Assembly (NCBI GenBank): GCA_037447125.1 | Contig: JBBIHG010000002.1 | Location: 1-64,000, forward strand | Length of the DNA stretch: 64,000 nt | Direction of reading: 5' to 3' | Source: UBA2029 sp037447125 | GTDB lineage: Bacteria; Chloroflexota; Anaerolineae; Aggregatilineales; Aggregatilineaceae | In this document: positions 7,488 to 16,402 of the stretch, piece after piece | Position numbering within the stretch: position 1 is the first letter of the stretch | How the letters are laid out: each line of letters begins with the position of its first letter | Made by a program: the position numbers and the translations under genes | The notes under the pieces: model-generated | Database searches by the model: none | Seen by the model: only the letters and a program-made list of their open reading frames with translations | What the model was told of the DNA's origin: nothing

Positions 7488-9021
7488 ACAGCTCAACCAG
7501 ATGCGGTTGCAGAGCGCAGCAGGCGGCGGGCCGGATCGCGTCGAGAAGCAGCACAAGTCCGGCAGGCTGACCGCCCGCGAACGGCTCGACCTGCTCCTCG
7601 ATCCGGGCAGCTTCCGCGAGATGGACGCCTTTGTTGTGCACCGCGAGCGCAACTTCGGCATGGACGAGCCGGACAAGCAGTTCCTCGGCGACAGCGTCGT
7701 CACCGGCTGGGGAGCGATCAACGGGCGGCTTGTCTACGTCTTCTCGCAGGACTTCACGGTGATGGGCGGCTCGCTGAGTGAAGTTCACGCTGAGAAGATC
7801 TGTAAGATCATGGACATGGCCATGAAGAATGGCGCGCCGGTCATCGGCCTCAATGACTCTGGTGGGGCACGCATTCAAGAGGGCGTGGTCAGCCTGGGCG
7901 GCTACGCCGACATCTTCCTGCGCAACACGCTGGCCAGCGGCGTGATCCCCCAGCTCAGCGTGATCATGGGGCCGTGCGCGGGCGGCGCAGTCTACAGCCC
8001 GGCGCTGACCGATTTCGTCTTCATGGTGAAAGACACGTCGTACATGTTCGTCACCGGGCCGGACGTGGTGCGCGCCGTGACGCACGAAGATGTCACCTTT
8101 GAAGAGCTGGGCGGAGCCATGACGCACAACACGCTCAGTGGGGTCAGCCATGTGGCGGCCAACAGCGAAGAGGACGCGCTCTTCCTCATCCGCGAGATTC
8201 TGGGCTACATGCCCCAGAACAATATGGAAGACCCGCCCTTCGAGCCGAGCAAGGATGACCCGCTGCGCACCGAGGATGCGCTCAACGACATCATCCCCGA
8301 CGACCCCAGCAGGCCCTACAACATCAAGGATGTGATCCGCCTCGTCGCCGACGAAAGCCGTTTCTTTGAGATTCACGAGCATTACGCGCAGAACATCGTC
8401 GTCGGCTTCGCCCGGCTGGGCGGGTTCAGCGTGGGTATCGTCGCCAACCAGCCGGCAGTGCTGGCTGGCGTGCTGGACATCAAGGCCAGCGAGAAAGCGG
8501 CGCGCTTCATCCGCTTCTGCGACTGTTTCAATATCCCCATCATCACCTTCGAGGATGTGCCCGGCTTCATGCCCGGCATCGATCAGGAGCACGGCGGGAT
8601 CATCCGCGCCGGGGCCAAGCTGCTCTATGCCTACTGCGAGGCAACCGTGCCCAAGATCACCGTCGTGACGCGCAAAGCGTACGGCGGCGCGTACTGCGTC
8701 ATGAACAGCAAGCACATTCGCAGCGACCTCAACCTGGCCTGGCCGACGGCGGAGCTGGCCGTGATGGGGCCGGACGGTGCGGTGAACATCATCTTCCGCC
8801 GCGAGCTGATGGAGGCCGACGACCTGGCGGCGCGCAAGGCAGAGCTGGTGCAGGACTACCGCGAGCGCTTCGCCAACCCGTATGTCGCGGCGGCGCGCGG
8901 CTACATTGACGACGTGATCGTGCCCTCCGAGACGCGCCCGCGCCTGATCAACGCGCTGGGGATGCTGCAGAACAAGCGCGACAGCAACCCGCCCAAGAAG
9001 CACGGGAACATCCCGTTGTAG
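7462..9021 (+). CDS. pccB: Acyl-CoA carboxylase carboxyltransferase (propionyl-CoA carboxylase beta type)
   Basis: A 519-residue biotin-dependent carboxyltransferase moving CO2 from carboxybiotin to an acyl-CoA, most likely propionyl-CoA. It shows the two crotonase-like halves: an N-terminal half with GRLTARERLDLLLDPGSF and the oxyanion motif LNDSGGARIQEGV, and a C-terminal half with VPGFMPG and AYGGAYCVM. The ATG at 7462 (CGGAG about 10 bases upstream) gives the conserved N-terminus; an upstream in-frame start would only add tail from the overlapping gene. Biotin carboxylase (12083-13636) and biotin carrier (16403-16900) are downstream. A methylmalonyl-CoA decarboxylase alpha role is possible, but none of the membrane partners is here. 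Confidence 0.92.
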   Translation: MATTNPKIEQLNQMRLQSAAGGGPDRVEKQHKSGRLTARERLDLLLDPGSFREMDAFVVHRERNFGMDEPDKQFLGDSVVTGWGAINGRLVYVFSQDFTVMGGSLSEVHAEKICKIMDMAMKNGAPVIGLNDSGGARIQEGVVSLGGYADIFLRNTLASGVIPQLSVIMGPCAGGAVYSPALTDFVFMVKDTSYMFVTGPDVVRAVTHEDVTFEELGGAMTHNTLSGVSHVAANSEEDALFLIREILGYMPQNNMEDPPFEPSKDDPLRTEDALNDIIPDDPSRPYNIKDVIRLVADESRFFEIHEHYAQNIVVGFARLGGFSVGIVANQPAVLAGVLDIKASEKAARFIRFCDCFNIPIITFEDVPGFMPGIDQEHGGIIRAGAKLLYAYCEATVPKITVVTRKAYGGAYCVMNSKHIRSDLNLAWPTAELAVMGPDGAVNIIFRRELMEADDLAARKAELVQDYRERFANPYVAAARGYIDDVIVPSETRPRLINALGMLQNKRDSNPPKKHGNIPL

Positions 9022-9044
9022 AGTGGGCAGGGCAGGAGGAGACC

Positions 9045-10013
9045 ATGCAGAATCTGCCACTCTTTGGGTCTCAGGTGGAAATTGCCAGTCGCTTCGATCC
9101 GGCGGCAAACCTGGTGCTGTTTCAGGGTGATGTCAATGCTCTGCTGCGCACGATCCCGGATGAGACGGTGAGCCTCATCATCACGTCCCCTCCCTACAAT
9201 CTTGGTAAGGAATATGAAGACCGCACATCTATCGAGTCCTATCTGGCTGCCCAGGCGGACACGATAGCCCAGCTTTACCGGGTGCTGCGCTCAGACGGGA
9301 GCATCTGCTGGCAGGTTGGCAACTTCGTCGAGAAGGGTGAGGTATTCCCCCTCGATATTCTCTACTACCCGATCTTCAAGAGATTGGGGCTGTCGCTCAG
9401 GAACCGCATCATCTGGCATTTCGGGCACGGCCTCCACACCCAGAAGCGTTTTTCGGGGCGATATGAGACGATCCTCTGGTTTACCAAGAGCGATGACTAC
9501 GTCTTCAACCTGGACGATGTGCGTGTGCCAGCCAAATACCCTGGCAAACTGCACTACAAAGGACCGAACAGAGGCAAACCATCGGGCAACCCGTTGGGAA
9601 AGAATCCGTCGGATGTGTGGGAGATATTGCTTGAGGACTGGGAAGAGTGCTTCTGGGACATTCCCAATGTGAAGTCGAACCACCCAGAGAAGACCATACA
9701 CCCCTGCCAGTTCCCCATTGAATTGGTCGAACGCTGCGTGCTTGCGCTCACCCGTGAAGGTGACTGGGTTCTTGACCCGTATGCCGGGGTTGGCTCGGCA
9801 CTCATCGCGGCTGTCAAGAATGATCGCCGGGGAATGGGGAGCGAGAAAGAAGCGCAGTACGTTGAGATTGCGCGCGAGCGTCTTGTCGCCTACTACAACG
9901 GAACGCTCAATCTCAGGCCGCTTGGGAGACCGGTACATAAGCCGTCTGGACGCGAGAAGGTCTCGCAGATTCCCGATGAATGGCAGCCATCGCCAAAGGA
10001 TAGATACGAATGA
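9045..10013 (+). CDS. Type II DNA methyltransferase, TSPPY class
   Basis: Protects host DNA at the site cut by the adjacent endonuclease. The 322-residue protein has the catalytic motif IV TSPPYNLG at 47-54 before the AdoMet-binding motif I LDPYAGVGS (243-251), with the recognition region between them: the beta-class order. TSPPY is found in N4-cytosine and some N6-adenine enzymes, so the methylated base is not settled. A strong GGAGGAG site precedes the ATG, and the stop overlaps the endonuclease start (ATGA), so the pair is translationally coupled. Base composition is visibly less GC-rich than the flanking carboxylase genes, consistent with transfer. Confidence 0.92.
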   Translation: MQNLPLFGSQVEIASRFDPAANLVLFQGDVNALLRTIPDETVSLIITSPPYNLGKEYEDRTSIESYLAAQADTIAQLYRVLRSDGSICWQVGNFVEKGEVFPLDILYYPIFKRLGLSLRNRIIWHFGHGLHTQKRFSGRYETILWFTKSDDYVFNLDDVRVPAKYPGKLHYKGPNRGKPSGNPLGKNPSDVWEILLEDWEECFWDIPNVKSNHPEKTIHPCQFPIELVERCVLALTREGDWVLDPYAGVGSALIAAVKNDRRGMGSEKEAQYVEIARERLVAYYNGTLNLRPLGRPVHKPSGREKVSQIPDEWQPSPKDRYE

Positions 10014-10585
10014 TTGTCGCCGGCATGTATCCTTTCAAGAGCGGACGAGAGACTCTTGAAGCCGGTTTTCCGGCTGCGCTTGATGAGATTCTCCAGATCA
10101 TTTCAAAGGTGGATGCGGCAGCGTGCAAGACCAAGATCAGCGAAGAACGAATGATAGTGGGGCGCACGTTGTACAGTCCTCGTGAGCTCAACCGGGTCTA
10201 TGCCGAGATGTTTCGACAGCGTGGCTGGCGCACTGAGCGTGTTCCCTGCAACTATTCCTCGGCGTACTATGTCAAGGGGTACGCCTCGTCCGCGTCATCG
10301 CAGGGCGCTTTCCGCGAGATGGACTTCGTGAAAGACAGGGTTGGCGTAGAGGTCCAGTTCGGCAAGTACGCCTTCATGGTCTATAACGTGTGCGCCAAGA
10401 TGACTATCTTCCGCAACCACCAGGTCATTGACGCGGGAGTTGAGATTGTGCCGATCAAAGACCTGGCTGATGAGATGTCAACGGGCGTTTCCTACTTCGA
10501 GCAGATCGTGTGGGATATCGAACACCGGGGAGAAGCCGATATTGACATTCCGTTGCTGGTACCAGGCGTGGCGGCTGAGAGGTAG
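10010..10585 (+). CDS. Type II restriction endonuclease, BglII-like
   Basis: A 191-residue endonuclease partner of the methyltransferase. It shows D105, E114 and Q116 in a DFVKDRVGVEVQF segment. The D-(8)-E-x-Q spacing and the following hydrophobic stretch match the active site of R.BglII as I remember it (D84, E93, Q95), a PD-(D/E)XK variant in which Gln replaces Lys. BglII-like enzymes cut AGATCT; relatives cut RGATCY. The true site here is inferred and untested. AGATCT does occur in this window (for example at 32.96 and 57.93 kb), so host DNA would need the methylase. The ATG overlaps the methyltransferase stop. Confidence 0.85.
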   Translation: MIVAGMYPFKSGRETLEAGFPAALDEILQIISKVDAAACKTKISEERMIVGRTLYSPRELNRVYAEMFRQRGWRTERVPCNYSSAYYVKGYASSASSQGAFREMDFVKDRVGVEVQFGKYAFMVYNVCAKMTIFRNHQVIDAGVEIVPIKDLADEMSTGVSYFEQIVWDIEHRGEADIDIPLLVPGVAAER

Positions 10586-10596
10586 GCGGTGCGGCG

Positions 10597-11517
10597 GTGC
10601 ACGCGCTGAGGCGGCGATGGGCGCGGCTCAACGGCCCGGCATCTGAGCCGGAGGGTGCCTTCCGCTGCGAGCTGCACATGCACAGCACCTTCTCCGACGG
10701 GTCGGTCGAGCCGCACCGCATGGTGATGCAGGCGGCGGAGCACGGTCTGGCGGTCATCGCCATCACCGACCACGACACGGCCTGCGGGGCGCGTCTGGCA
10801 GCGCGCCCGGCGCGCCACCTGGGCCTGGAACTGATCCCGGCGATTGAGTTCACGGCGCGCTGGGAGGCTTGCCGCCGGCCTGGCTGGACGGGCGACGTGG
10901 ACGTGCTCGGCTACTTTGTGGACCTGGACGACCCGGCCTTTCAGGTGGCGGAGGCGCTGGCTATGAGCGACATCACCGGGCGCGTCGCCGATTGCTGCGC
11001 CAGCCTGAGCGCCGCCGGTTACGCTCTGACGCTCGAAGAACTGTACGCGCGCAACCCACACTACGCGGGGATGCGCTCCATGCGCGAAGTGCTGGTGCAG
11101 AAGGGTTATGCCCCATCCGAGGCTGAGGCCGGGCGGCTGGTACACGAGCATTGGCAGCGGGTGCGGCCCTGTGGCGTCTCGCTGGAGGGGCAGATTGAGA
11201 CCATTCACCGGGCCGGCGGCGTAGCGATCCTGGCTCATCCGGGTTATATCCGCTGTGACGGCGAGCCGCTGCAAGCGCGCCATGTCGCCGAACTGTCCGC
11301 GCTGGGGCTGGACGGGCTGGAGGTGTTCCATCGCTCACACGACGCGGCAACCCGCGCCCATCACCTGGCGCTGGCCGAGCAGTTCGGCCTGCTGGTCAGC
11401 GGCGGCTCCGACGAGCACGGCTGGTCGCTAGACCTGCCACTGCTGGGCACGGAGCCAGTCACACGGGCGATGGTCGAGGCGCTGCGCGCGCGTCATCGGG
11501 AAGGGCCGAAGCCGTGA
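10597..11517 (+). CDS. PHP-domain phosphoesterase
   Basis: A 306-residue metal-dependent phosphoesterase of the PHP family. Visible metal ligands are His27 and His29 in ELHMHSTFSDGS, the ITDHDT motif near 58-63, AHPGY near 212-216 and GSDEHG near 268-273, all in family order. Relatives act on 3',5'-nucleoside bisphosphates or RNA 5' ends (YciV/RNase AM type); the exact substrate is not visible. It starts with GTG just after the endonuclease gene and overlaps the next gene by 4 bases (GTGA). It is probably part of the carboxylase-region operon by position rather than function. Confidence 0.85.
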   Translation: MHALRRRWARLNGPASEPEGAFRCELHMHSTFSDGSVEPHRMVMQAAEHGLAVIAITDHDTACGARLAARPARHLGLELIPAIEFTARWEACRRPGWTGDVDVLGYFVDLDDPAFQVAEALAMSDITGRVADCCASLSAAGYALTLEELYARNPHYAGMRSMREVLVQKGYAPSEAEAGRLVHEHWQRVRPCGVSLEGQIETIHRAGGVAILAHPGYIRCDGEPLQARHVAELSALGLDGLEVFHRSHDAATRAHHLALAEQFGLLVSGGSDEHGWSLDLPLLGTEPVTRAMVEALRARHREGPKP

Positions 11518-12086
11518 GTCTTGGGCAGCAGGGCAAAAGGCTGCCGCGCCGGCCCATTGAAAAGGCGCCGGGGCCAGAGACCTGGCTGGTCGTCCAGGCG
11601 ACGGCCCTGCTGCAGTCGGTCGCCACGGCCAATTATGCCTGCTACGGGCGCGGCGGCGTGCCGCGCTACCCGCGCCCGGCGTTGAGCAAGCCGCCCGCAG
11701 GCCCGCCGACGCTGTGCGTCGAGGCCCTGCTCCGCGATCCGGAGGGCGAGGTGGGGCTGGCCTGCCTCGACCTGGACCTGGCGCTGCAGGGGCAGGACGC
11801 GCGCCAGCTCCTCTGGAGCGGCTACGACGCGACTCACCACCTGCAGGTGGTCTGGGCCTGGGACTTCTTTCGCATCCTCAGCCACGCGCTGTTGCGCAGC
11901 CGTGTCCCACCCCCGGACGGCGCGCCGGAGCCGGCCTGGACTTCAGCAATCGAGGCGTTGCGTGCCGTGAAGCCGGGGTTCACAGTCGAGTTTCACGTGC
12001 GCTCGGCCTGCGGAGACATCCACCAGGCCCACCATGTTGAGCGTCCGGCGGTCACGTGGTCGCCGGACAAGGTAGGGAAACCATGA
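11514..12086 (+). CDS. Unknown protein coupled to PHP esterase and biotin carboxylase genes
   Basis: 190 residues, no family recognised. It is soluble, starts at a GTG overlapping the PHP stop (GTGA), and its own stop overlaps the biotin carboxylase start (ATGA), so three genes are translationally coupled. The central part alternates short strands and a helix (WDFFRILSHALLRSR) with a conserved-looking EVGLACLDLDLALQG strand pair. The tight packing suggests a stable partner in this operon; a role in carboxylase assembly is only a guess. Confidence 0.6.
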   Translation: MSLGQQGKRLPRRPIEKAPGPETWLVVQATALLQSVATANYACYGRGGVPRYPRPALSKPPAGPPTLCVEALLRDPEGEVGLACLDLDLALQGQDARQLLWSGYDATHHLQVVWAWDFFRILSHALLRSRVPPPDGAPEPAWTSAIEALRAVKPGFTVEFHVRSACGDIHQAHHVERPAVTWSPDKVGKP

Positions 12087-13636
12087 GCGAAGCAGAAGGC
12101 CGTCAACAGCGATCCAGGCAGTCGGGCCGTAAGCAGGCTGGCGAAACGACCCTGATCCGCAAGGTGCTGATCGCCAACCGGGGCGAGATCGCCGTGCGCA
12201 TCATCCGCGCCTGCCGCGAGCTGGGCGGCATCCGCACCGTGGCCGTGTACTCGGACGCTGACCGCGAGGCGTTGCACGTGCGCTACGCCGACGAAGCGTA
12301 CAACATCGGCGCGCCCAGCCCACGCGAGAGCTACCTGAACATCGGCAAGCTGATTGACGTAGCGCGGCGCTCCGGCGCGGACGCAGTGCACCCCGGCTAC
12401 GGCTTTCTCAGCGAGCGTGCCGAGTTCGCCCAGGCGGTCATTGACGCCGGGCTGGTGTGGATCGGCCCGCCGCCAGACGCGATCCGTAAGATGGGCGACA
12501 AGTTGGCCGCCCGCGAGCTGATGGAGCGCGCGGGTGTGCCGATCGTGCCGGGGACGCCGCCCGGCCTGGACAACGGGGCGCTGCGCCACGAGGCCCACCG
12601 CATCGGCTTCCCGCTGATGGTCAAGGCGGCGGCGGGCGGCGGCGGCAAGGGGATGCGCATCGTCCGCGAGGAGTCGCAACTGGACGCGGCGCTGGCCTCG
12701 GCTCATCGCGAGGCCGAAGCAGCTTTCGGCGACGGCACCGTCTACCTGGAGAAGCTGCTCGACGGCGCGCGCCATATCGAGTTCCAGATTCTGGCCGACA
12801 TGCACGGCAACACGATCCACCTGGGCGATCGCGAGTGCAGCATTCAGCGGCGGCATCAGAAGCTCTTCGAGGAAGCGCCCAGCCCGTTCATGGACCCCGA
12901 CCTGCGCCAGCGCATGGGCGCGGCAGCCGTGGCCGCGGCTCAGGCCGTCAACTACGTCAACGCCGGGACGATTGAGTTCCTGGTGGACCCAGAGAAGAAC
13001 TTCTACTTCCTGGAAATGAACACGCGCCTGCAGGTCGAGCACCCGGTCACCGAGTTGGTGACAGGCGTGGACCTGGTCAAGGAGCAGATTCGCATCGCGC
13101 GCGGGCGGCGCATGGGGCCGGTGGACGGGGTGACCATCTCCGGCTGGGCGGTGGAATGCCGCATCAACGCCGAAGACCCGTACAACAACTTCCTGCCCTC
13201 GATTGGCCGGGTGACGGTGCACGTCTCCCCGACCGGGCCGGGCGTCCGCCTGGACAGCGGCATTTACGCCGGCTACGAGGTGACGCCGTACTACGACTCG
13301 ATGCTGGCCAAACTGATCGCCTGGGGCGAGACGCGCGGCGAGGCGTTGCTGCGCATGAGGCGCGCGCTGTCCGAATACAAGATCATGGGGCTGAAAACCA
13401 ACCTGCCCTTCCACCAGAAACTGCTGGACAGCACCAACTTCCTGGCCGGGCGCTACAACACGCAGTTCGTCGAGCAGCATATCCATATGCAGGGCGACGA
13501 GATGGGCGGCCGGCTGGCCGAAGTGGCGGCGATTGTTGCCACGCTGATTGAGCACCAGCAGCGCCAGAGCGCGCTCCAGTTTGCGGCGGCGCCCAACCGC
13601 CACGCCTCCAACTGGAAATGGGGCGGGCGGCGGTAG
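12083..13636 (+). CDS. accC: Biotin carboxylase subunit of acyl-CoA carboxylase
   Basis: ATP-dependent carboxylation of biotin on the carrier protein. The 517-residue protein has the N-terminal fold starting LIRKVLIANRGEIAVRI, an ATP-grasp domain with the glycine-rich loop AAAGGGGKGMR and the signature EMNTRLQVEHPVTE, and a C-terminal biotin carboxylase domain. About 60 residues exceed the usual stand-alone AccC length: a charged N-terminal leader of roughly 25 and a C-terminal tail. It lacks a fused biotinyl domain; the separate carrier at 16403-16900 supplies it. The ATG at 12083 overlaps the previous stop. Confidence 0.93.
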   Translation: MSEAEGRQQRSRQSGRKQAGETTLIRKVLIANRGEIAVRIIRACRELGGIRTVAVYSDADREALHVRYADEAYNIGAPSPRESYLNIGKLIDVARRSGADAVHPGYGFLSERAEFAQAVIDAGLVWIGPPPDAIRKMGDKLAARELMERAGVPIVPGTPPGLDNGALRHEAHRIGFPLMVKAAAGGGGKGMRIVREESQLDAALASAHREAEAAFGDGTVYLEKLLDGARHIEFQILADMHGNTIHLGDRECSIQRRHQKLFEEAPSPFMDPDLRQRMGAAAVAAAQAVNYVNAGTIEFLVDPEKNFYFLEMNTRLQVEHPVTELVTGVDLVKEQIRIARGRRMGPVDGVTISGWAVECRINAEDPYNNFLPSIGRVTVHVSPTGPGVRLDSGIYAGYEVTPYYDSMLAKLIAWGETRGEALLRMRRALSEYKIMGLKTNLPFHQKLLDSTNFLAGRYNTQFVEQHIHMQGDEMGGRLAEVAAIVATLIEHQQRQSALQFAAAPNRHASNWKWGGRR

Positions 13637-13917
13637 GGGGAGAGGTTCTTGGTTGTTGGTGATTGGTTATTGGTTGTGGGCGAATGGCAAGGCTGTGCGG
13701 CGGCGTTACATGAGCCGCTGATGGCCTGTGCAGGTGCCCGCGATCAGTCCTCGGATGTCGCTGGCGGTGTGAGACTGGCAGAGCGATGCTTCTGATGCAA
13801 GTTAACGATCTTGTTCGGTAAACATTTGTAGGGGCGGGTTTGCAAACCCGCCCTACAAGGCATCTTGTGCGCATTGCCTGTCTTGCATGTCGAATCTCAC
13901 AGAGTCAAGCGGGGGAC
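13637..13917. other. Intergenic region with one palindrome
   Basis: Between biotin carboxylase and the cation exchanger I see no gene. It contains the GGGCGGGTTT palindrome at 13826-13858 and an unstructured stretch of TTGGTTATTGG-like runs near 13650-13680. Confidence 0.5.
13826..13858. repeat. GGGCGGGTTT/AAACCCGCCC palindrome, copy 1
   Basis: TTGTAGGGGCGGGTTT is answered by AAACCCGCCCTACAA, with a GC between and one base missing in the right arm. The same core occurs at 45985-46006. It is a dispersed repeat; no T-run follows, so a terminator role is unproven. Confidence 0.7.
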
Positions 13918-14997
13918 ATGGGACGGACATTCGAACTGAAGAACCTGGTGAGCCTCAACACGCTGCTGCTGTTCGGCGCAGTCGCCGTGCTGCTGCGCGC
14001 GTCCGGCGGCGATGACGTGGCCATCTTCGCCACCTCGGCGCTGGCTATCATCCCCCTGGCCGGGCTGATCGGCCAGGCGACCGAGGAAATCGCCGCGCGC
14101 GTCGGCCCGCGCATCGGCGGGCTGCTCAACGCCACACTGGGCAACGCCGCCGAGCTGATCATCACCATCTTCGCGCTGCGGGCGGGGCTGGTCGAGCTGG
14201 TGCGCGCCTCGATCATCGGCTCGGTGCTCGGCAATCTGCTGCTGGTCATGGGGCTGGCCATCTTCCTGGGCGGGTTGCGCCACGGCATCCAGACCTTTGA
14301 CCGGCGCCAGGCGGCGATGAACGCCACGCTGCTCATCCTGGCCTTCATGGCGCTGGCCATCCCTTCGCTGTTTGACCATACCTTCGTCGAGACCCAGGAA
14401 TTCGCATCGGAGTTGCTGCTCAGCGAGGGCATCGCCCTGATCCTGATCGCGCTCTATGCGGCCAACATCGCCTATTCGCTGCTGGCGGGCGGCGCCGGCG
14501 ACGACGGGCACCATCACGAGCCGCAGTGGACACTGCGCCGCGCGCTGGGAGTACTGGCCTTCGCCACGCTGGGCATCGTCGTCATGTCCGAGTTCCTGGT
14601 GGGGACGGTCGAGCCGGTGGTCGAGCAACTGGGCTGGAGCGAGCTATTCGTCGGCGTGATCATCGTGCCGATCATCGGCAACGTGGCCGAGCACCTGGTG
14701 GCCGTGCGGGTGGCGATGAAGAACCGCATGGAACTGAGCATGACCATCGCCCTGGGATCGAGCCTGCAGATCGCCCTCTTTGTCGCCCCGGTGCTGGTTT
14801 TCATCAGCCTGCTCTTCGAGCAGAAGCTGATCCTGGCCTTTTCGCTGCCGGAGATCATCGCCCTGGCGGCGGCGTCCTACGTGGCCGCGCTGGTGGCCGA
14901 AGACGGCGAGTCCAACTGGTTTGAGGGCTTGATGCTGCTGGCGGTCTATGTTATTGTGGCGCTGGCGTTCTTCCTGCTGCCAGAAGCGCAGGGCTGA
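13918..14997 (+). CDS. cax: Ca2+/H+ antiporter, CaxA type
   Basis: A 359-residue inner-membrane cation/proton exchanger of the CaCA superfamily. About eleven membrane helices fall in two halves, each with the family motif around acidic residues: GLLNATLGNAAELI in the first and GNVAEHLVAVRVA in the second. The loop between halves is acidic and His-rich (GDDGHHHEP), as in many CAX proteins. The ATG at 13918 has GGGGGA just upstream; the reading frame is open farther back, but that stretch contains the palindrome at 13826-13858. Likely role is calcium efflux. Confidence 0.92.
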   Translation: MGRTFELKNLVSLNTLLLFGAVAVLLRASGGDDVAIFATSALAIIPLAGLIGQATEEIAARVGPRIGGLLNATLGNAAELIITIFALRAGLVELVRASIIGSVLGNLLLVMGLAIFLGGLRHGIQTFDRRQAAMNATLLILAFMALAIPSLFDHTFVETQEFASELLLSEGIALILIALYAANIAYSLLAGGAGDDGHHHEPQWTLRRALGVLAFATLGIVVMSEFLVGTVEPVVEQLGWSELFVGVIIVPIIGNVAEHLVAVRVAMKNRMELSMTIALGSSLQIALFVAPVLVFISLLFEQKLILAFSLPEIIALAAASYVAALVAEDGESNWFEGLMLLAVYVIVALAFFLLPEAQG

Positions 14998-15042
14998 GAA
15001 CGCCGCTTTCCTTCGCGTGAGTGTGAGAGTCTGGAGATACTG

Positions 15043-16356
15043 ATGAGCCGCACAACCCGAAGTCTATTGGCCGTGCTGGCGGCGCTCTCTGCGCTGAGCG
15101 CGCCGCTGCCGGGCGGGATCGCGTCGGCACAGGACGCGCCGGCGCCTGCGGAAATCTGCGCGGCAGCGACCGCCAACGTGGCCGAGCCGGAGTCGCGCGA
15201 GTTCACCGCCGCCGAAGATGTGCTCAAAGAGGGCGTGGATTACTGGACGGTGCTCTGCACAGCAGCGGGAGCGATCTACCTGGATCTGTACGAAGCTGAA
15301 TCGCCGCTGACGGTCAACAACTTCGTCTTCCTGGCCGAGCAGGGATACTACAACAATACAACGTTCCACCGCGTGCTGCCGGGCTTCATGGCTCAGGGCG
15401 GCGATCCGACCGGCACGGGCGCTGGCGGGCCGGGTTATACCTTCGAGGACGAGACGGCCAACGAGCTGGTCTTCAACACCTTTGGGCTGCTGGCCATGGC
15501 CAACGCCGGCGCCAACACCAACGGCAGCCAGTTTTTCATCACCACCGCGCCGGCGACCTGGCTGGACGGCAAACACACTATCTTCGGGCGCGTGTATGAG
15601 GGCCTCGAGCGCGTCGAGCTGCTCACCCCGCGCGACCCGCAGCAAATGCCCGATTATGAGGGCGCGGCCCTGGAGACGGTGGTCATCGTCGAGGACCCGG
15701 CCCGCGTCACGGCGACGCCCGACGGCCCGCCCGCCATTGCCCACTTCCAGGCGATTCTCTCGCTGGCGGTGCCGCTGGCCCTCAACCCGTTGTTCGCGGT
15801 GGACGAGGACCTGTCGCAGGTTTACGACCTGCAGATGGAGAGCGCCTATTGGGGCGCGCAGGGCGATGGCCTGGAGGTCGCCATCGGCGATTATCTGAGC
15901 GAGCAGGGCTTCGTGGGTGCGGCAGCGGTCGTGACGGAACTGAGCGAGTGCGCCGCCGATCCTGCCACCATGCCCGTCTGGGGTGTAGGCTTGCGCGTGC
16001 TGGAGTTCAGCGACAAGGCGGCGGCAACGAAAGTCGTCTATGATGAGGCGCGGGGATCCATGCTGGCCGGGGCGGGCGCGTATGACGGGTACATTGACCC
16101 CTTCGATATCCAGGGCCGCCTCTTCAGCCGCGCGCTGGCCGACGGTGAGGGCTGCCGGGCGGGCGGCACCGCCTACCGGCTGGAGTTCCCTTACGGGCGC
16201 TACGTGCTGGTCACCGAGCTGACGATGGACGATGCTTACGTCAGCCTGCAGACGGACCCGTCCGCTGAGGACTATCTCGTCTCCGTGCTGAACGACCTGC
16301 TGTTCGGCACGTTGAGCGGCACGCTCGATCGCGGTAACGCCAGCCAGACCGGATAG
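15043..16356 (+). CDS. Secreted cyclophilin-type peptidyl-prolyl isomerase
   Basis: 437 residues with an N-terminal signal peptide (cleavage near IASAQDA). A cyclophilin domain at about 62-222 carries FHRVLPGFMAQGGDP, NGSQFFITTAP and the WLDGKHTIFGRV segment, so the active-site Arg and Phe are present. The remaining 200 residues form an unrecognised alpha/beta C-terminal domain; its long helices and regular strands suggest folding rather than linker. It should assist folding outside the membrane. RBS GGAG lies 6 bases before the ATG. Confidence 0.88.
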   Translation: MSRTTRSLLAVLAALSALSAPLPGGIASAQDAPAPAEICAAATANVAEPESREFTAAEDVLKEGVDYWTVLCTAAGAIYLDLYEAESPLTVNNFVFLAEQGYYNNTTFHRVLPGFMAQGGDPTGTGAGGPGYTFEDETANELVFNTFGLLAMANAGANTNGSQFFITTAPATWLDGKHTIFGRVYEGLERVELLTPRDPQQMPDYEGAALETVVIVEDPARVTATPDGPPAIAHFQAILSLAVPLALNPLFAVDEDLSQVYDLQMESAYWGAQGDGLEVAIGDYLSEQGFVGAAAVVTELSECAADPATMPVWGVGLRVLEFSDKAAATKVVYDEARGSMLAGAGAYDGYIDPFDIQGRLFSRALADGEGCRAGGTAYRLEFPYGRYVLVTELTMDDAYVSLQTDPSAEDYLVSVLNDLLFGTLSGTLDRGNASQTG

Positions 16357-16402
16357 CGCCCGCCCTGCCGGGCCGCGCACCAGGGAGTGGAGAGCAGCGC
16401 CC

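Noticed and set aside
11993..13603. 536-residue frame opposite biotin carboxylase
   Set aside because: Antisense shadow, low-complexity composition.
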